Shown here: positions 26,393 to 38,519 of the stretch, piece by piece | How the letters are laid out: every line of letters starts with the position of its first letter | Position numbering within the stretch: position 1 is the first letter of the stretch | Assembly (NCBI GenBank): GCA_009617715.1 | Contig: VTFK01000027.1 | Span: forward strand, 1 to 64,000 | Direction of reading: 5' to 3' | Length of the DNA stretch: 64,000 nt | From: Plectrocnemia conspersa | Lineage: Eukaryota > Arthropoda > Insecta > Trichoptera > Polycentropodidae | Notes under the pieces: generated by a model | Seen by the model: the letters and a program-made list of their open reading frames with translations, nothing else | What the model was told of the DNA's origin: nothing | The model's database searches: none | Made by a program: the position numbers and the translations under genes

Positions 26393-27181
26393 GCCATCAA
26401 CACGACCTTGTGCAAATCGATACCGTGGAACGCCAGGAATCCAGACGAAAACATACAACACATGCATTCCCACAATCTTTATGGATCGAACCACGCCAGG
26501 GCCATAAAGGATATATTAGATTCGTCGCCCTTAACACACGAAACGTTCATAATGTCTTCGAGCGCTTCCACCGGAGACGGAATAGGGCACCATTTGCAAA
26601 ATGTGATTACATCTTGGGACGGAATGAAGAGTACCTTTAAGAAACTCGTCGCCAATTCGATGGCAGGTGTTTATGTGCAGAGCTCTCCAGTTTGCGGGGA
26701 TTCTCCAGATGTATCCAATTTTGAGCTTTTATGCATCAAATGGTATCTGGCATCCATCACAGTTCCAATATTCTATGTACAATCAAACAACGTTAGAAGG
26801 GATCCGTTCGCTTTCACCGGATTTGCTAAACAGTCTATTGTGAACGCCATCAGGACCAGATACAAGCTAATGCCTTATTACTATACAGTGCTGAACAAAA
26901 ACGAGCCATTGCTCAGAGCGATGTATTACGATTTTTATTATATCCAGGACGCTTTTCTAATCGACGAACAGTACATGGTGGGCGAGGCCGTGATGGTTGT
27001 ACCCAATTTCGACGGTTCACAATCAAGTGTAGGCGCGTACATGCCCCTCAATCAGACGTGGTATGATTTATGGGGTGGATTCAAAATTCCAGATAGCGAT
27101 TCGGGATGGATGGAGATCCCGACTTCGGAAACGGACGTGGCCATGTTTTTAAGGGCAGGATATATTATTCCAGTCCAAGAG
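26393..27181 (+). CDS. glycoside hydrolase family 31 (alpha-glucosidase-like), main C-terminal catalytic-barrel exon
   Basis: A 263-codon exon, phase 0 at both ends (acceptor CTCTTTCAG before 26393; donor GTAATT from 27182). It covers the second half of the GH31 barrel and the start of the C-terminal beta domains. H-N-L-Y-G (near codons 25-29) matches the family's Y-N-x-Y-G. G-H-H-L-Q-N-V-I-T-S-W aligns with G-H-W-T-G-D-V-W-S-S-W, so the acid/base Asp is Asn here. S-S-S-A-S matches the R-S-T-F position without the Arg. F-Y-V-Q-S-N-N replaces the F-x-R-N-H-N stretch, losing the conserved Arg and His. Further on, R-T-R-Y-K-L-M-P-Y-Y-Y-T, W-Y-D-L-W-G-G and L-R-A-G-Y-I-I-P-V-Q-E are typical of the lysosomal/sucrase-isomaltase branch. 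Sequons N-T-T and N-Q-T are present. The gene is intact by reading frame, so a maintained but probably non-catalytic protein is inferred. Confidence 0.92.
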
Positions 27182-27454
27182 GTAATTATTGCAATCATTA
27201 ACGCTATCGGATTTTGCGTAGATCATCTCTCAATAAATCAATGCTTAATCAATATAATATATTTTAATATTTTAGATTCTTTGATATATGCATACGTAGA
27301 AAGTGTGTGAATAGAATACTATGATATTAATAAATTGGTTTACAGATCCATATTACTTTAAATGCAGACGTGTATAAGGATATTAAATACAGACAGATAA
27401 AAATCATAGTCATTTCAGTATCTATGGCACTACGTTTACAATTATTATTTAATC

Positions 27455-27760
27455 AAAATAAAATTGTGTTTAGCCACTTATCCTTTTTCTAACCATTGTG
27501 CATTATTAAAATTAATCCATTTATCATCACACGTAACAATAAGATGTATAAATGGTACGCCTTTATGCAGTGACAGTAACGAAAGGTTTTACCCAATTTC
27601 TCTTCTAACGCTTGTATAATTAATTAATGCGGCACCCATTTGTACAGCTTATATATCTTGCCAAATAGTTTTTAATGGTTTAATATGATTGGAATAGTAA
27701 CGTCACACATTGCTGCTAATTTACGGGTAGTTAGAGATGTTTTCCTACAGTTTTCAGCTT
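27455..27760 (-). pseudogene. mariner-type transposase remnant (antisense to GH31 intron)
   Basis: Read on the minus strand, T-T-R-K-L-A-A-M-C-D-V-T (about 27700-27735) matches the mariner HTH2 segment. Y-K-W-V-P-H follows (near 27625-27645). V-T-C-D-D-K-W at 27517-27537 corresponds to the family's V-T-G-D-E-K-W, which carries the first catalytic Asp. Stops and frameshifts break it. It is independent of the plus-strand mariner remnant at 24530-25260 and lacks the C-terminal half. Confidence 0.7.
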
Positions 27761-28275
27761 ATACTTATCCACATACATAAATCTCGTGGCTCAATAGTGA
27801 GATTTTGAATCAGTCATAATATTTTCGACAACACAATGACTAGAATTTCAATTATGAATAGATTTTTTTTAAATTTATTTACCTACCGTAAAATAATAAA
27901 AAAGTAGCCGCTTTGGGTATTTTGCTATTTTGGAAGCAAAACATAGAGAAATATTCAAAACCTTTTAATATAAATGTAACATCATAACCAAACTTGTGTT
28001 ATCTGCTTTACTTTAGTTTAAAAAATTGGTTATCTGCATTGAAGTAATTAAGATTAGCGTAGATATGCAAAATCACAACATCAGATTCTAAGATTCTCAT
28101 CTCATGCATAAAAAGTTGAACTTTTGGTTAGGCCACTTGATGTAAAAATAACCAGAGAACGAAAGCACGTGTCAAATTATAGAAATAATAATATAAAATA
28201 CGTTTTTTTTACCACAGATCTTGAATTAAAGTCATAGTTTTCCTAAGATCTTCATTTTTAATCGCCTTGAAAATA

Positions 28276-28708
28276 CAATAAAATATCTTTGTAACGAATA
28301 CGGAATTTCCAGTATAACGAATCTTCAATTTGTCACCGAAAAACTTTCATGCAAAATGTTTTCATTGTAACAAAGACTGATCTCAGTATAACGAAATATT
28401 TTGATCCGAATTTAAGAATGACGTTACAACTAACACAATATTTCTCCGAATCCAGTACGTCCTTGACTTGGCGTGTGGTTGATGTGTTCACAAGTGACAT
28501 TCAAGGTGTTTCGTTGACCCTCAAACATAAAATTTTTTATTGTGATCATTACAGTATACATAAAAATAGATAAAAAACGATCTTTTAGTCTTGTAAGAAG
28601 TTATTTTGATGCTGTTGTAATACGGTAAAAATATATCATCTTTCGTACATTCAATATAACAATTTTTTTCTTCCGACCCGTGAACTTCGTTATACTGAGA
28701 TTACACTG
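28276..28708. mobile_element. Tigger/pogo-like MITE, 433 bp, TA target site
   Basis: The right end, read inward, is CAGTGTAATCTCAGTATAAC; the left end is CAATAAAATATCTTTGTAAC. Both are flanked by TA (28274-28275 and 28709-28710), as for pogo/Tc1-mariner elements. The internal blocks AGTATAACGAATCTTCAATT, ATGTTTTCATTGTAACAAAG and GACTGATCTCAGT recur in the copy at 63618-63910. The 74-codon frame at 28349-28573 lies inside and is not a gene. Confidence 0.8.
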
Positions 28709-29667
28709 TATTCCTAAAAATATTCTTATATTAAAATTTTATTATAATTTATTATTAGAGATCTCAAATAATAATTTTAAATTGTTTCAATATCGAATAG
28801 TAAACTATAAAATATTCGAATATATTCGTAAAATTAAAATAGTAACAGTATTTTGAATTGTATTTAAATTCTATCAAATATAATAAAGCATTAAATGTTG
28901 TAAACTTAAAATAATTAGAAATTTTAGACAGAAAATAACGGTAAATATTTTTTTTTAATTTTAAAATAAAAATTAATATATTTAATATTTTATCGGTTAA
29001 TATTTTTTTTAATTTTTGCCTTAAAATTTTTTTTAAAAGTTTAAATTTTAAAATTCCAGTTTTTATTGTTAATATTTTTTTTGAAAATATAAATTTTAGA
29101 CTAAGAATTGAGGGTTAAAAATTTTTGTAAACAAATTTTAGACTAGAAAATAATTAATATAACGACTAAAATGCAGCACCATTGTTTTTGCATCAGATTT
29201 TATGTTTATATTTTCACTTTTATACTTTAAAAATCCAAAAATTTAGAATATTGTCCAAAACTCAAAAGTACTTAAATAATTATACAAAATTTTGGCAAAA
29301 TAAAGGTAATTCATTAAATTGTGAAAATATTTAGAGGTATTACGACTTATTTAAAAATATAGCTTCATTTAAACAAAACTCATGACTTATATATATTCTT
29401 ATGATTTAACATAATAATATTGTTTTATTATGATATTTTAAGTCTGATGTATCACGTGTTCTATTTGTCTGAGCAACTTATGATTTTGAAGGAATAATTT
29501 TATTGCCAAGTAACATATTTTTATTTAAGGCCATTTAAGTGTTATTTACATTAATTAGTTTTAAAAAAGGAGTAGTGAAAAAATACCACGAAATTTAGAG
29601 AAAAAGCGAGAGGAAAGAGGAGCAGTTGTGGGAGTTAAGAAAAAAAAAATTTTTTATAATATTTTGT

Positions 29668-29711
29668 AAAATTGATTTATATTTAATCTAGATTAAATAT
29701 AAATCAATTTT
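29668..29711. repeat. perfect 44-bp palindrome
   Basis: A perfect, spacer-free palindrome with 22-bp arms centred on TCTAGA between 29689 and 29690. It lies in the last GH31 intron, about 650 bp before the terminal exon. It could form a cruciform or an RNA hairpin in the pre-mRNA. Confidence 0.9.
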
Positions 29712-30366
29712 GAAGACTCTTTGGATGTTATAAAAAAAAAACGAATCAAACGAGTATATTTTTTATAAAAATGTTATTTTGAAGCGAATTAAACATTTTT
29801 TATTTAGAGCGTATGCAATAACTATTCTATTTGATTTCTTTTCAACAGGTATTTTTATCTCTTACTTGTTTCATTCGATATTTTTTATGCAATATTTTAC
29901 ATATTGCCTAAGCAAAATTCAATCCCCAATTTTATCATAAAAATCTTATATCTTATGTATATTCTCCGTGGAAAAATATTTTTCTAAAATATTGACACGT
30001 GATATAGGCAACATGTGGAATGTGTTCAATATACATTTCATGAAATCTTCGAAAAAAGGGCGACGCATAACTGAATATTAACAAGGATTAGAATATGTGG
30101 TTATATACAAATATATTTTTATTGTCTTTGTATAGTTAGTTTCAGTTAAATTTGCTTACCTTTATTAGCATATTCGATTAATATTTTTTTGAAATTATGA
30201 CTTTTATATTTAATTAGTGATACTTGAACAGTGTTTATAATTGGTAATTTTATATTATTTTATTAATATACAGCTAAACTTTCTAGTTAAAGCTACTTTA
30301 TTTTTATATATTATATCACTGCTCTTGAAACATTTATTTGACTTGATAGTTTTTTTAATATTTCAG

Positions 30367-30723
30367 ACTTTATTGTTGAACGCATTAGACACGCGAAGCA
30401 ATTCAAGCTACACATTGCTCGTTGGATTGAAATACGCAGAAGAAGATAAAGGTCAATATTCTGGCGGTTCTTTGTACTTAAAAAATAATACGTCTATACA
30501 CTTTGAATCATCAGAAAAGGAATTCAACGTCACCAACATACTAGCTTCTAAAATATATTTATGTGACGATAAAATTTCATCGAGTATAATCGATCGCGTC
30601 AAAGTTTACGGTTTGGAACACAAAAATAACAACATGGACAATTATTATGTTGCCAATGATTTAAACATTGACTTATGCCAAACTGTGGAAGATCAATATA
30701 CACACGTGTATGTTTTTAAATAA
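30367..30723 (+). CDS. glycoside hydrolase family 31 (alpha-glucosidase-like), terminal exon
   Basis: Last coding exon: acceptor TAATATTTCAG ends at 30366, then 118 codons and TAA at 30721-30723. It encodes the distal C-terminal beta-sandwich of GH31. N-S-S-Y-T-L-L-V-G-L corresponds to the conserved N-x-x-F-x-L-x-V-A-L strand. The usual G-x-L-F-W-D-D-G loop is replaced by G-Q-Y-S-G-G-S-L-Y-L, which is unusual. Three sequons (N-S-S, N-N-T, N-V-T) continue the secreted/glycosylated pattern. The C-terminus shows no ER-retention signal or membrane anchor. Together with 19761-20024 and 26393-27181 it gives 469 residues of the protein's C-terminal half. Confidence 0.85.
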   Translation, partial: TLLLNALDTRSNSSYTLLVGLKYAEEDKGQYSGGSLYLKNNTSIHFESSEKEFNVTNILASKIYLCDDKISSSIIDRVKVYGLEHKNNNMDNYYVANDLNIDLCQTVEDQYTHVYVFK

Positions 30724-30753
30724 TTGTATATAATATGTATATTATTTTATGTA

Positions 30754-30759
30754 AATAAA
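30754..30759 (+). promoter_or_regulatory. polyadenylation signal AATAAA for the GH31 gene
   Basis: Canonical AATAAA 31 bp after the GH31 stop codon, followed by a T-rich stretch. Consistent with a short 3' UTR. Confidence 0.65.
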
Positions 30760-31499
30760 TTATTTAAAAAATAATTTCTGTCATTTGAAAGATTAATGTT
30801 TGGGGTATAGTGTCCTATAGACGAACTTGCATCGCTAAATGTGGATAACTATGGAATAGAAAGATTAAAAAACAACACAGTTACGTAAACTAAAACAACG
30901 TTAAAAATCCTGCATAAGATGCTGTTCTTATGGAAATAAGCCAGTGTCCAGGTAAAAAGATAACGCTACGTTTTTAATGAAATTGAATTGAATTTATAAT
31001 AAAATATCAATATTTTACAAGCACACTAATCAATATAATATTATTTACCACAAGCTTTTTAAATTGCCAATTTAAATTATTATAAACAATATTAAGACTA
31101 TGCAATTTAATATAATTTATTTTTTATGTTTCATAAATAAATACTTGTATATGTTTACTGCTTGAGCTATATTTATGTATTCGTGCATTGTTGAACCAAA
31201 AAAAATATAAAACCGTAAAAACAACTATGCGAGTAATTTTGAGATGAAAATCAAGGTTGTAAATGCTCTGACACGTGTTCGCATGTGTAGGTAAAGTCAA
31301 ACCATTTGATAAAAAAAAAAAAACTCTTTGTAGGGAAAATATTTATATGATACCAAAATATGTATAAATGTTTTTAAATTAATAAGTACTACATATACGT
31401 AGAACAAAGAAAAAATCAAGTTTGTTTCATTATTGCATTTATAATAAATTATTGTATAAAATATATTTAAATATGTATATGTATATTTATATATACATA

Positions 31500-31687
31500 C
31501 AGTAGACCCCACAATAACACAGTAAATTGCGAACGTGTAGTTGTGGAACTAGAGAATACTGGTACAATTTTTTACGTACGAATCAGGCGCGAGTGGTGAG
31601 ATATCCTCCCTTTGGCTCGCTCACACATAAAGTAACGGACATCCAAATAGCATGTCCCCAATTTACCGTGTTATTGGGGGTCTACTG
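31500..31687. mobile_element. Tigger/pogo-like MITE, 188 bp, complete
   Basis: Starts CAGTAGACCCCACAATAACA and ends with the inverted counterpart GTGTTATTGGGGGTCTACTG. Both ends are flanked by TA (31498-31499 and 31688-31689), the pogo/mariner target duplication. The interior is GC-richer than the flanks and shares a core with copies at 20455-20583, 33160-33245 (inverted) and 38520-38570. The open frame 31527-31712 is non-coding MITE sequence. Confidence 0.85.
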
Positions 31688-31732
31688 TATACATACACAC
31701 ACACACAAATAAACACACACACACCTATAATA

Positions 31733-31822
31733 CTAACCTATAATAAATATGTATGTATGTGTGTGTGTAAGTATATATATATACATACACACACACATAC
31801 ATACATATTTATTATAGGTTAG
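31733..31822. repeat. 90-bp near-perfect inverted repeat of TG/TA microsatellite type
   Basis: A 36-bp perfect stem (31733-31768 with 31787-31822) starting CTAACCTATAATAAATATG encloses a self-complementary GTATATATATATAC loop. It begins 45 bp after the MITE at 31500-31687, and GT/CA repeats form much of the arms. Confidence 0.85.
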
Positions 31823-32455
31823 ACGATAAATAATTTAGCATGTGTGTTTTTCTGCAGTTCAATAGAGGATAAATAAATATATTTCTTAGGAATATAATAA
31901 ATAAAAAAATATTTCACAAAATCGTGTACAGTATAAAAAGCAAATTTTAACAATATAGATTTGTGTAGGGTTGAATAGTTTACTTAATTTTTTTATAAAA
32001 TCAAATTAAGTGGAAAAAAATGTATGATTGTGTTTGTGAGTGACATTGAACAAAGAGAATGTTTTATATTTGCCAGAAAAAATCATGTTTGATTAAAATA
32101 TTGTGTATAAAATACGATAAAGTTGTACTATTTTTTTTACGTGATATATGATTTTCTGTATTGAACACGCAAGGGATTTGATAATTTTAAACCTACGGTT
32201 TTTGCATTATCTAATATTTTTATATATTGTATATAAGCAGTATTTAATATTTATTAGAAATATCTTTAATAAAATTTGCATACAGAAAAAAACAAAATGA
32301 GCAGCAAGTTAAGAATACAATAATAAGTTAATTTCAACTCATAACTCAAAGTAAAATTATGTATTTAAAATTAATTGGGAAATATACTAAAATCAAATTT
32401 CTATTCATAGACACTAAAAATAAATATTTATTTTAATATAAAGTAAACGCTAATG

Positions 32456-33472
32456 CCTGCACTACACTCTCTGGAAGTTGTCCAAACCGAAGTTACAACT
32501 GACCTACGACTTCGTGTAAGCGACCACACTGTCGCAAATTTCATATGCCGTCCGGACGGCGGCTTCTGTCACGTACAGCCGGCATATTTGCGCGCGATCG
32601 AAAAATGTGCCAAATAATCGCAATTTTTAAATTGTCATATTATTAAAATTACGCTACTGATTATTATAAAAGTTTGTGTGGGCACTCACCAATACAATAT
32701 CAGTGAAAACTTTTCGGTCGTAAATATTCAATTTACGCAAACTCTTTGTCGGCTTTTGCAAAATGCCATAAGGCATAAAAATGATACTTCAGAATACGAA
32801 CACCACATCTGTGACTATCCTAGAATTTGTCGTCATCGATTCTAAATAAGAATTCGTTATGGTGTGACATTTATATAAACCGATCTAGGAAAATACATAA
32901 GGATATTCGAAATGATTTTTTTTAACAAAATCAAGCACCACTAATTATTTTTTAATTATTTAATTTTATATGAAAAAAAATATAAGAATTTACCTAAAAT
33001 ATTCGAAGATGTCAGCAAGAGTCTGTTGAAATCCCCGATAAGCATGTGGTATTATAACTTGACCACGTGACCACGATGCAGCGCTCGACATGCGTGTTAA
33101 CCATGTCGAGCGATGTTAACCATAGGATGCTAGTTACTCGTTCTATCTCAGTTTGCGAAACACCATATAATTATCTCTCTCACTCTCGTTATTTAACACG
33201 CGAGAGAGCGAAAGGGGAAGTATCTCACCGCGCGCGCTCGAAATGGCAGCTCCGACTTCGGTCCCTTTGACTCCGGTCCTTTTGCCGACAATTTTTGAAG
33301 ACGGTCGAAGCTGGCCAAGTCGACTGAATTACCCCCACTTTACCTCCTCGGACCACTTCCAAATGATTTTAGAGCGGGCAGAACCGAACTCGACCGAAGT
33401 AACCCCGAAGTAACCCACTATATTCTCCGTCCTTGGCCAACCTTGGAAAACTTCCAGAGAGTGTAGTTCAGA
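32456..33472. mobile_element. 1,017-bp non-autonomous DNA transposon with terminal inverted repeats, superfamily unassigned
   Basis: The left end CCTGCACTACACTCTCTGGA... is matched by the inverted right end TCTGAACTACACTCTCTGGA... over about 28 bp with 3 mismatches. The similarity runs a few bases further out as TAATG/CATTA. The element is much GC-richer than its flanks and has no transposase frame (the 67-codon frame at 33067-33270 is unconvincing). No clear target duplication is visible. An insert resembling the foldback repeat at 38520-38640 lies within it (33160-33245, inverted), and a hairpin at 33083-33111. Confidence 0.75.
33083..33111. repeat. hairpin, 10-bp perfect stem
   Basis: GCTCGACATG at 33083-33092 is exactly inverted as CATGTCGAGC at 33102-33111 with a 9-nt loop, inside the 1,017-bp element. 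Confidence 0.75.
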
Positions 33473-36400
33473 CATTATTATAGCGAAATTCAGTAATTTA
33501 AAACTTGAATATATTAACTTTATAGCACATAGTGTAAAGAATTTTATATATATTTAATTTCGTAATTTTTTGTATAGTTAGCTTTGATTTAATTTATAAA
33601 AAGTACAGCGGAAATTCGTGCATAAATTTCCACTCGAATTTTTAGAAAAGCTATGAAAAGGCGGTATATCTAAAAAAACTTAAGACTCAAGGTCACAACA
33701 TTACGCTACATAAGTGATATTTTTGTACTAATAAATTCATGACCCTTCTCGTCTGATTCTTTTGCCGCAACATTCATTTTATATGCGTGGAATACTAAGA
33801 TTTAATAAATCCACATACAACGTGTTTTGTCCACATACTGAAATATATCGAATTGTGAAAAATAAAACGTGAGGTTAACGTATGTAGTCGCATTATAGAG
33901 AGTTATTCTCAGTAATAGGAGCTTACTATATTTTTATTATGTTATACATATATTTTATTGTAAGTTATTAATGAGTTGTAAGAGCAAGATGTAATGTTAA
34001 TATGTATGTACATATATTTCGTTGATATAATTAAAGTAGAAATAATGTTATATGTGTATGTACACATGTAGTAACACGAATGTAGACTCATCCAACAAAT
34101 TAGTCAGATAGGAATCAAATAGCATATTAAACTATCCATAATTTGTATGCGGGAGTGTTGAATTATATAATGGAATGGAAATAAGATAAACTTTCACACA
34201 GAATATTTTTTTCTGAAACTTTTGAGATAACTTTTACTTAGGAACACAAGCATGAAAGAGCTTTTCACGGACAAGTTTACTACTTTTTAATAGTTCAGTA
34301 AAACCGACAAAAACTTAAATGGTTATCCCATATTTGAAATAAAATAAAACAAGTTAAATTTCTATCGCTCAGTTCGTACGTTCAAGTGTAACGGAATTAT
34401 CCTTTGTGAATTTATAAACGGAAGTAAAGAGTAAGACTTTTATACTTATTTTACAATAAGTTCACTTAGTAGGAATTATATACGAGTTTCACGTGATATA
34501 CACATTTAGCATCTGGATAGATATAAAAGCTTTTATGAAATAATACATCGTCAAAGCATTAGGATTCTATATATATATATATTAAATATACTCATATGAA
34601 TGGATAAGAGATATAAATATATATGAATTATAAAATACTTTTACTTTTCAGATTTATCAAATGTTAGTATTATTAAATATAATATAAACAACAAGTGTTA
34701 GTTATTTTAACAATCTACAGTTATATCTATACAATGTAGAATCGAATTGATTGTTGGGATTTCAATAAACTGGATTGAATTATTTGATAATAGAATAACA
34801 ATATCTTGACATATAATATAATAGAATATATACTGAATAGAATAATTCGGAAGAGCAAAATTATTTATATCAAATCATTATGTATTTGTGTATATTATAT
34901 TATATATAAAATATATTAATTTAACATATGTTTATTAATAAGTTAATTATTATTAATGAAATTTATTTTTATGATAAATAATATAATGTTCTCATTGAGT
35001 ATAATTTATTTATTTAAGGATTGTGTTTATTTCTATATTTAGCACTAATGTAAATTATAAAGAATTACATACGTCGATCCTTAAACTTGAACGAAAAGAG
35101 GGAGAGCATAATCATCTATCTAAATTCTGTTTAGAGCTTTTGAAATTTCATTTTAGTAAAACCTATTTTAAACATAGCGACTAACATTTATATGATTCAT
35201 GAGAGAGTTATATTAATGCTTACATGAGCTGTGTTTATTAAAATAATAAATTATCTTTTTTATAATATTTTTTTATAAATTTCGTCACACATTAAAGGTA
35301 CTTACTGAATTGTTAAGAAAAATTATATCTAAAATATTTAAGGAACATACATATATACAATGGTTATGCAAATAAAATTTATCCTAGCCATCTTTGGAAT
35401 TCTATTTTCATGACAATGAAAATACAAGTCGCAATTGATTCGATACTCACGGTTTTATAAAATGTATGAGATAATCGATATCGTTTGCCTCCGTCTGTAA
35501 ATAAGGAAGTCCCGTTGTTTATTATGCGGGTATGGAGAATAGCAATTATGTGGGTGTTTAGGATCTGTGAAATAAAATTTACGTAGGGTTACAAGATACA
35601 AAAATAAAAGGGATGGAAGTATATTCTGAAACCAATTAAAATAAAAGAAAATATAACTATATTAATTTTTAATTGAAAAGAAAATGTATTGTGTAATTAT
35701 TTAATCCACTGAAAATTTATCAGTGAAGAAATCTTTTCATCATTGCATTAAGAGCACAAACGAAAGTATACCTTTTCAGATTTAAGGAATCAGTTGGATA
35801 AATAGTTCAATTATATATTCTGTTGAAAACTTATTTGTATATTTTTACTTTAAGTTTAATTAAAAAACCATATATTTTTAATTTTTAAACTAATCCATCG
35901 GTCGCAAATATTTATTAAAATATTTCAGAGGTGCTTTTTAAACCTACAAATGTTTTTAACTGTGTGAAAATATTTTTCAAACATAAATTTACTATCAAAA
36001 TAAAGCAATTTATCATTAGTCGTCTAGTAAATAATCCTTTGATAGGATATATATTTACTTTTAATAAGTCGAATGAAATATTTGGATTAGATTATAAATC
36101 ATGAAAATATTCTTTATTTAAATTCGTGTATTGATTTGTAGATTTGTCTGTTTAATAAATGATAAATAAAGCATATTTTTCAATTAATTATAAAACAGTA
36201 GTATTCGAATTTGCAGTAGTATGTGAAATAAATCCATCAAACTTGAAACGCGACTATTGTACATATTAATTATTAGTGCTACTACAAGTTAAGCTAAATT
36301 AAATTGATTTAATACTTATATTCAAACAAATTTAAATTTTTGAGACTGTATACTATTGTTGTATATTGTTCTGAATTTGGAGATGCGACAAGGGTTAAGG

Positions 36401-38519
36401 TTCTTCCGGGCGAAGTATTTTCATATAATAGAAATAAACGTTTGTTTGTATTAAGGCTGTTGACGCAATCTTATATACTTTCGTTAGAAAGGAAAATATT
36501 TGAAAAATATTCTTTTTATATAATTTGAAGCTATCTACACATTTATATAAAGATATAGTAGAATATTTAATATACATGCACTTATAGAATTAATTAATCA
36601 ACATTGTTTGATATTGAATTATCGCTGAAATACATAATATCATATCAAACAAGGCTAATGTGATAAACAGTAATATTATAAATTAAATCATCAATGTTTC
36701 ATGCAACATTATATTGAATAGAGATAGTGGCATTAAATTATTAAACATCCCTGTTTAATGTTATTTTTTTTTAATTAATGAAACTATATTTTATCTCCTA
36801 GTTTATATTATTATTCATAGAACTGTTAATGGCGCCAAACTAACATTAAGCTTGATTAAAACGTTTATTACCAAATCTGAACAAAGCATTTTCACGTTTC
36901 ATAAAGTTTTAGAGATCTTTGCAATGATAATTAAGTGGCTGAATAAAGAAAACTTTCTTTGACAGACCTCTTCTAATTAGTGTTTTAATATACATATAGT
37001 AATCACAAGAAGTCTGACTAACAAATAGTTTCTACAATATATACATTTTAAACATATATTAAGAATCAAACACCTGTAATATAAAACGTGTTTACACGTA
37101 AATAATATTGCTTTCAAGGTGGTGTTTTTCAATTTGAGTCACGTATGCTAAACTAAACCCGCATTTCCGTTTATTATTCTCTTCTTCGCGTACTTCTAGT
37201 AAGAGAATTGCATTTGAAAAAACCTTTCATCTTAGATTATGGTTCTAGCAGCTGTGGAATCCATTCCAGAAGTGAACTATTTTCAGCATTGAATTTGCTG
37301 CAATTTTATTTTAGGAAATACTAAAAATTATAAATCTCAGAATATAAATATTTTGGATGGAATCAAATAGAGGCATGAAGGAAGTAAAATACGTTTATAA
37401 TTAATATATTTCATCAAATTTATGTGAATATAGTCTACATTGCATAGTTGAGAAATCTTATTGCTATAAATAAGATTAGGTGGCCTTTGACCGATTTATT
37501 TAGTGAGTTACAAGCTTATTGGAAAAGTCAAAATTTACGATTAAAATTTGAGAAATAATTCGCATTAAATTTAAACGAAATATTTTAAGCGAATATTGAA
37601 ACAAAGTTTTATAGTGTTAATGAAAATATTCGATTTATTTTCTTTGAATACAAATTTATGTTATAATTAATTTATTACCGAGGTTTAGTATATAAAGAGA
37701 AAATTAAAAGAAAATATTATTAAAATTGCTTAATAACATATGCTGTAGCAACAGCACATGTGTAAACAATTACTCAATAAAACAATTAAAAATTGAGAAT
37801 TGATTGCGGTTATAAGCTGACTTACGATTTTATTATTGGTGATACTATCAGGAAATAGTTTTTATATATTTATAAATGTATATTTTTTTATATTTATATG
37901 TGCGCCCTAAAGCAGTAATATTGGTGCGATATATAAATACACGACATTGTATATTTTGCCTATATCATATAATAAAGAGGCTGTATATAAATCCTGACTG
38001 TTAAGAAAATGTGTTACTAGGTCTTATTTGGGAGCTAAAAGATCGTTTTTAAAAGTCTGAACGAACATCCAAGCGAAATACGGACAAGAGTTTAAAAGTC
38101 CGGATTTGTCTGTACAAATTCCGACGTATAATCTAAAACACAAATAACAGTTTGTTTTGAATTAAAATCCATTTATCTCATAGAAGTATAAACAACTTGT
38201 TAATGTTGTACGTTTGTGAACTCACTGTGACTCACATGGGTGCGACAGTTCAATTAAAATAAATATATAAAAAAATTAGGGCCTTGATAATCTTTGCTTA
38301 GTAGTAGTAATAGTTTAATAAGAAAGTCAGATTTTCGCTTTAGTACATTGTGTAGACTAAGGCCTAGCATGACACGGAGAGTTTCAGCTGGGCGATACGA
38401 TTATAATTCAGTACAATTAAATATGTAAAGCAATCTTATTTTTATCGTTTTATTTATAACCATTATCCATTTAATAATTAATTTATATGACTTACTACAT
38501 TAATATAATATATTATAAC
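33473..38519. other. AT-rich intergenic sequence, nothing recognised
   Basis: About 5 kb of AT-rich sequence with short TA runs (for example 34568-34583). No open frame beyond about 60 codons, no splice-bounded exon, no RNA gene and no transposon ends that I can support. Confidence 0.5.
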
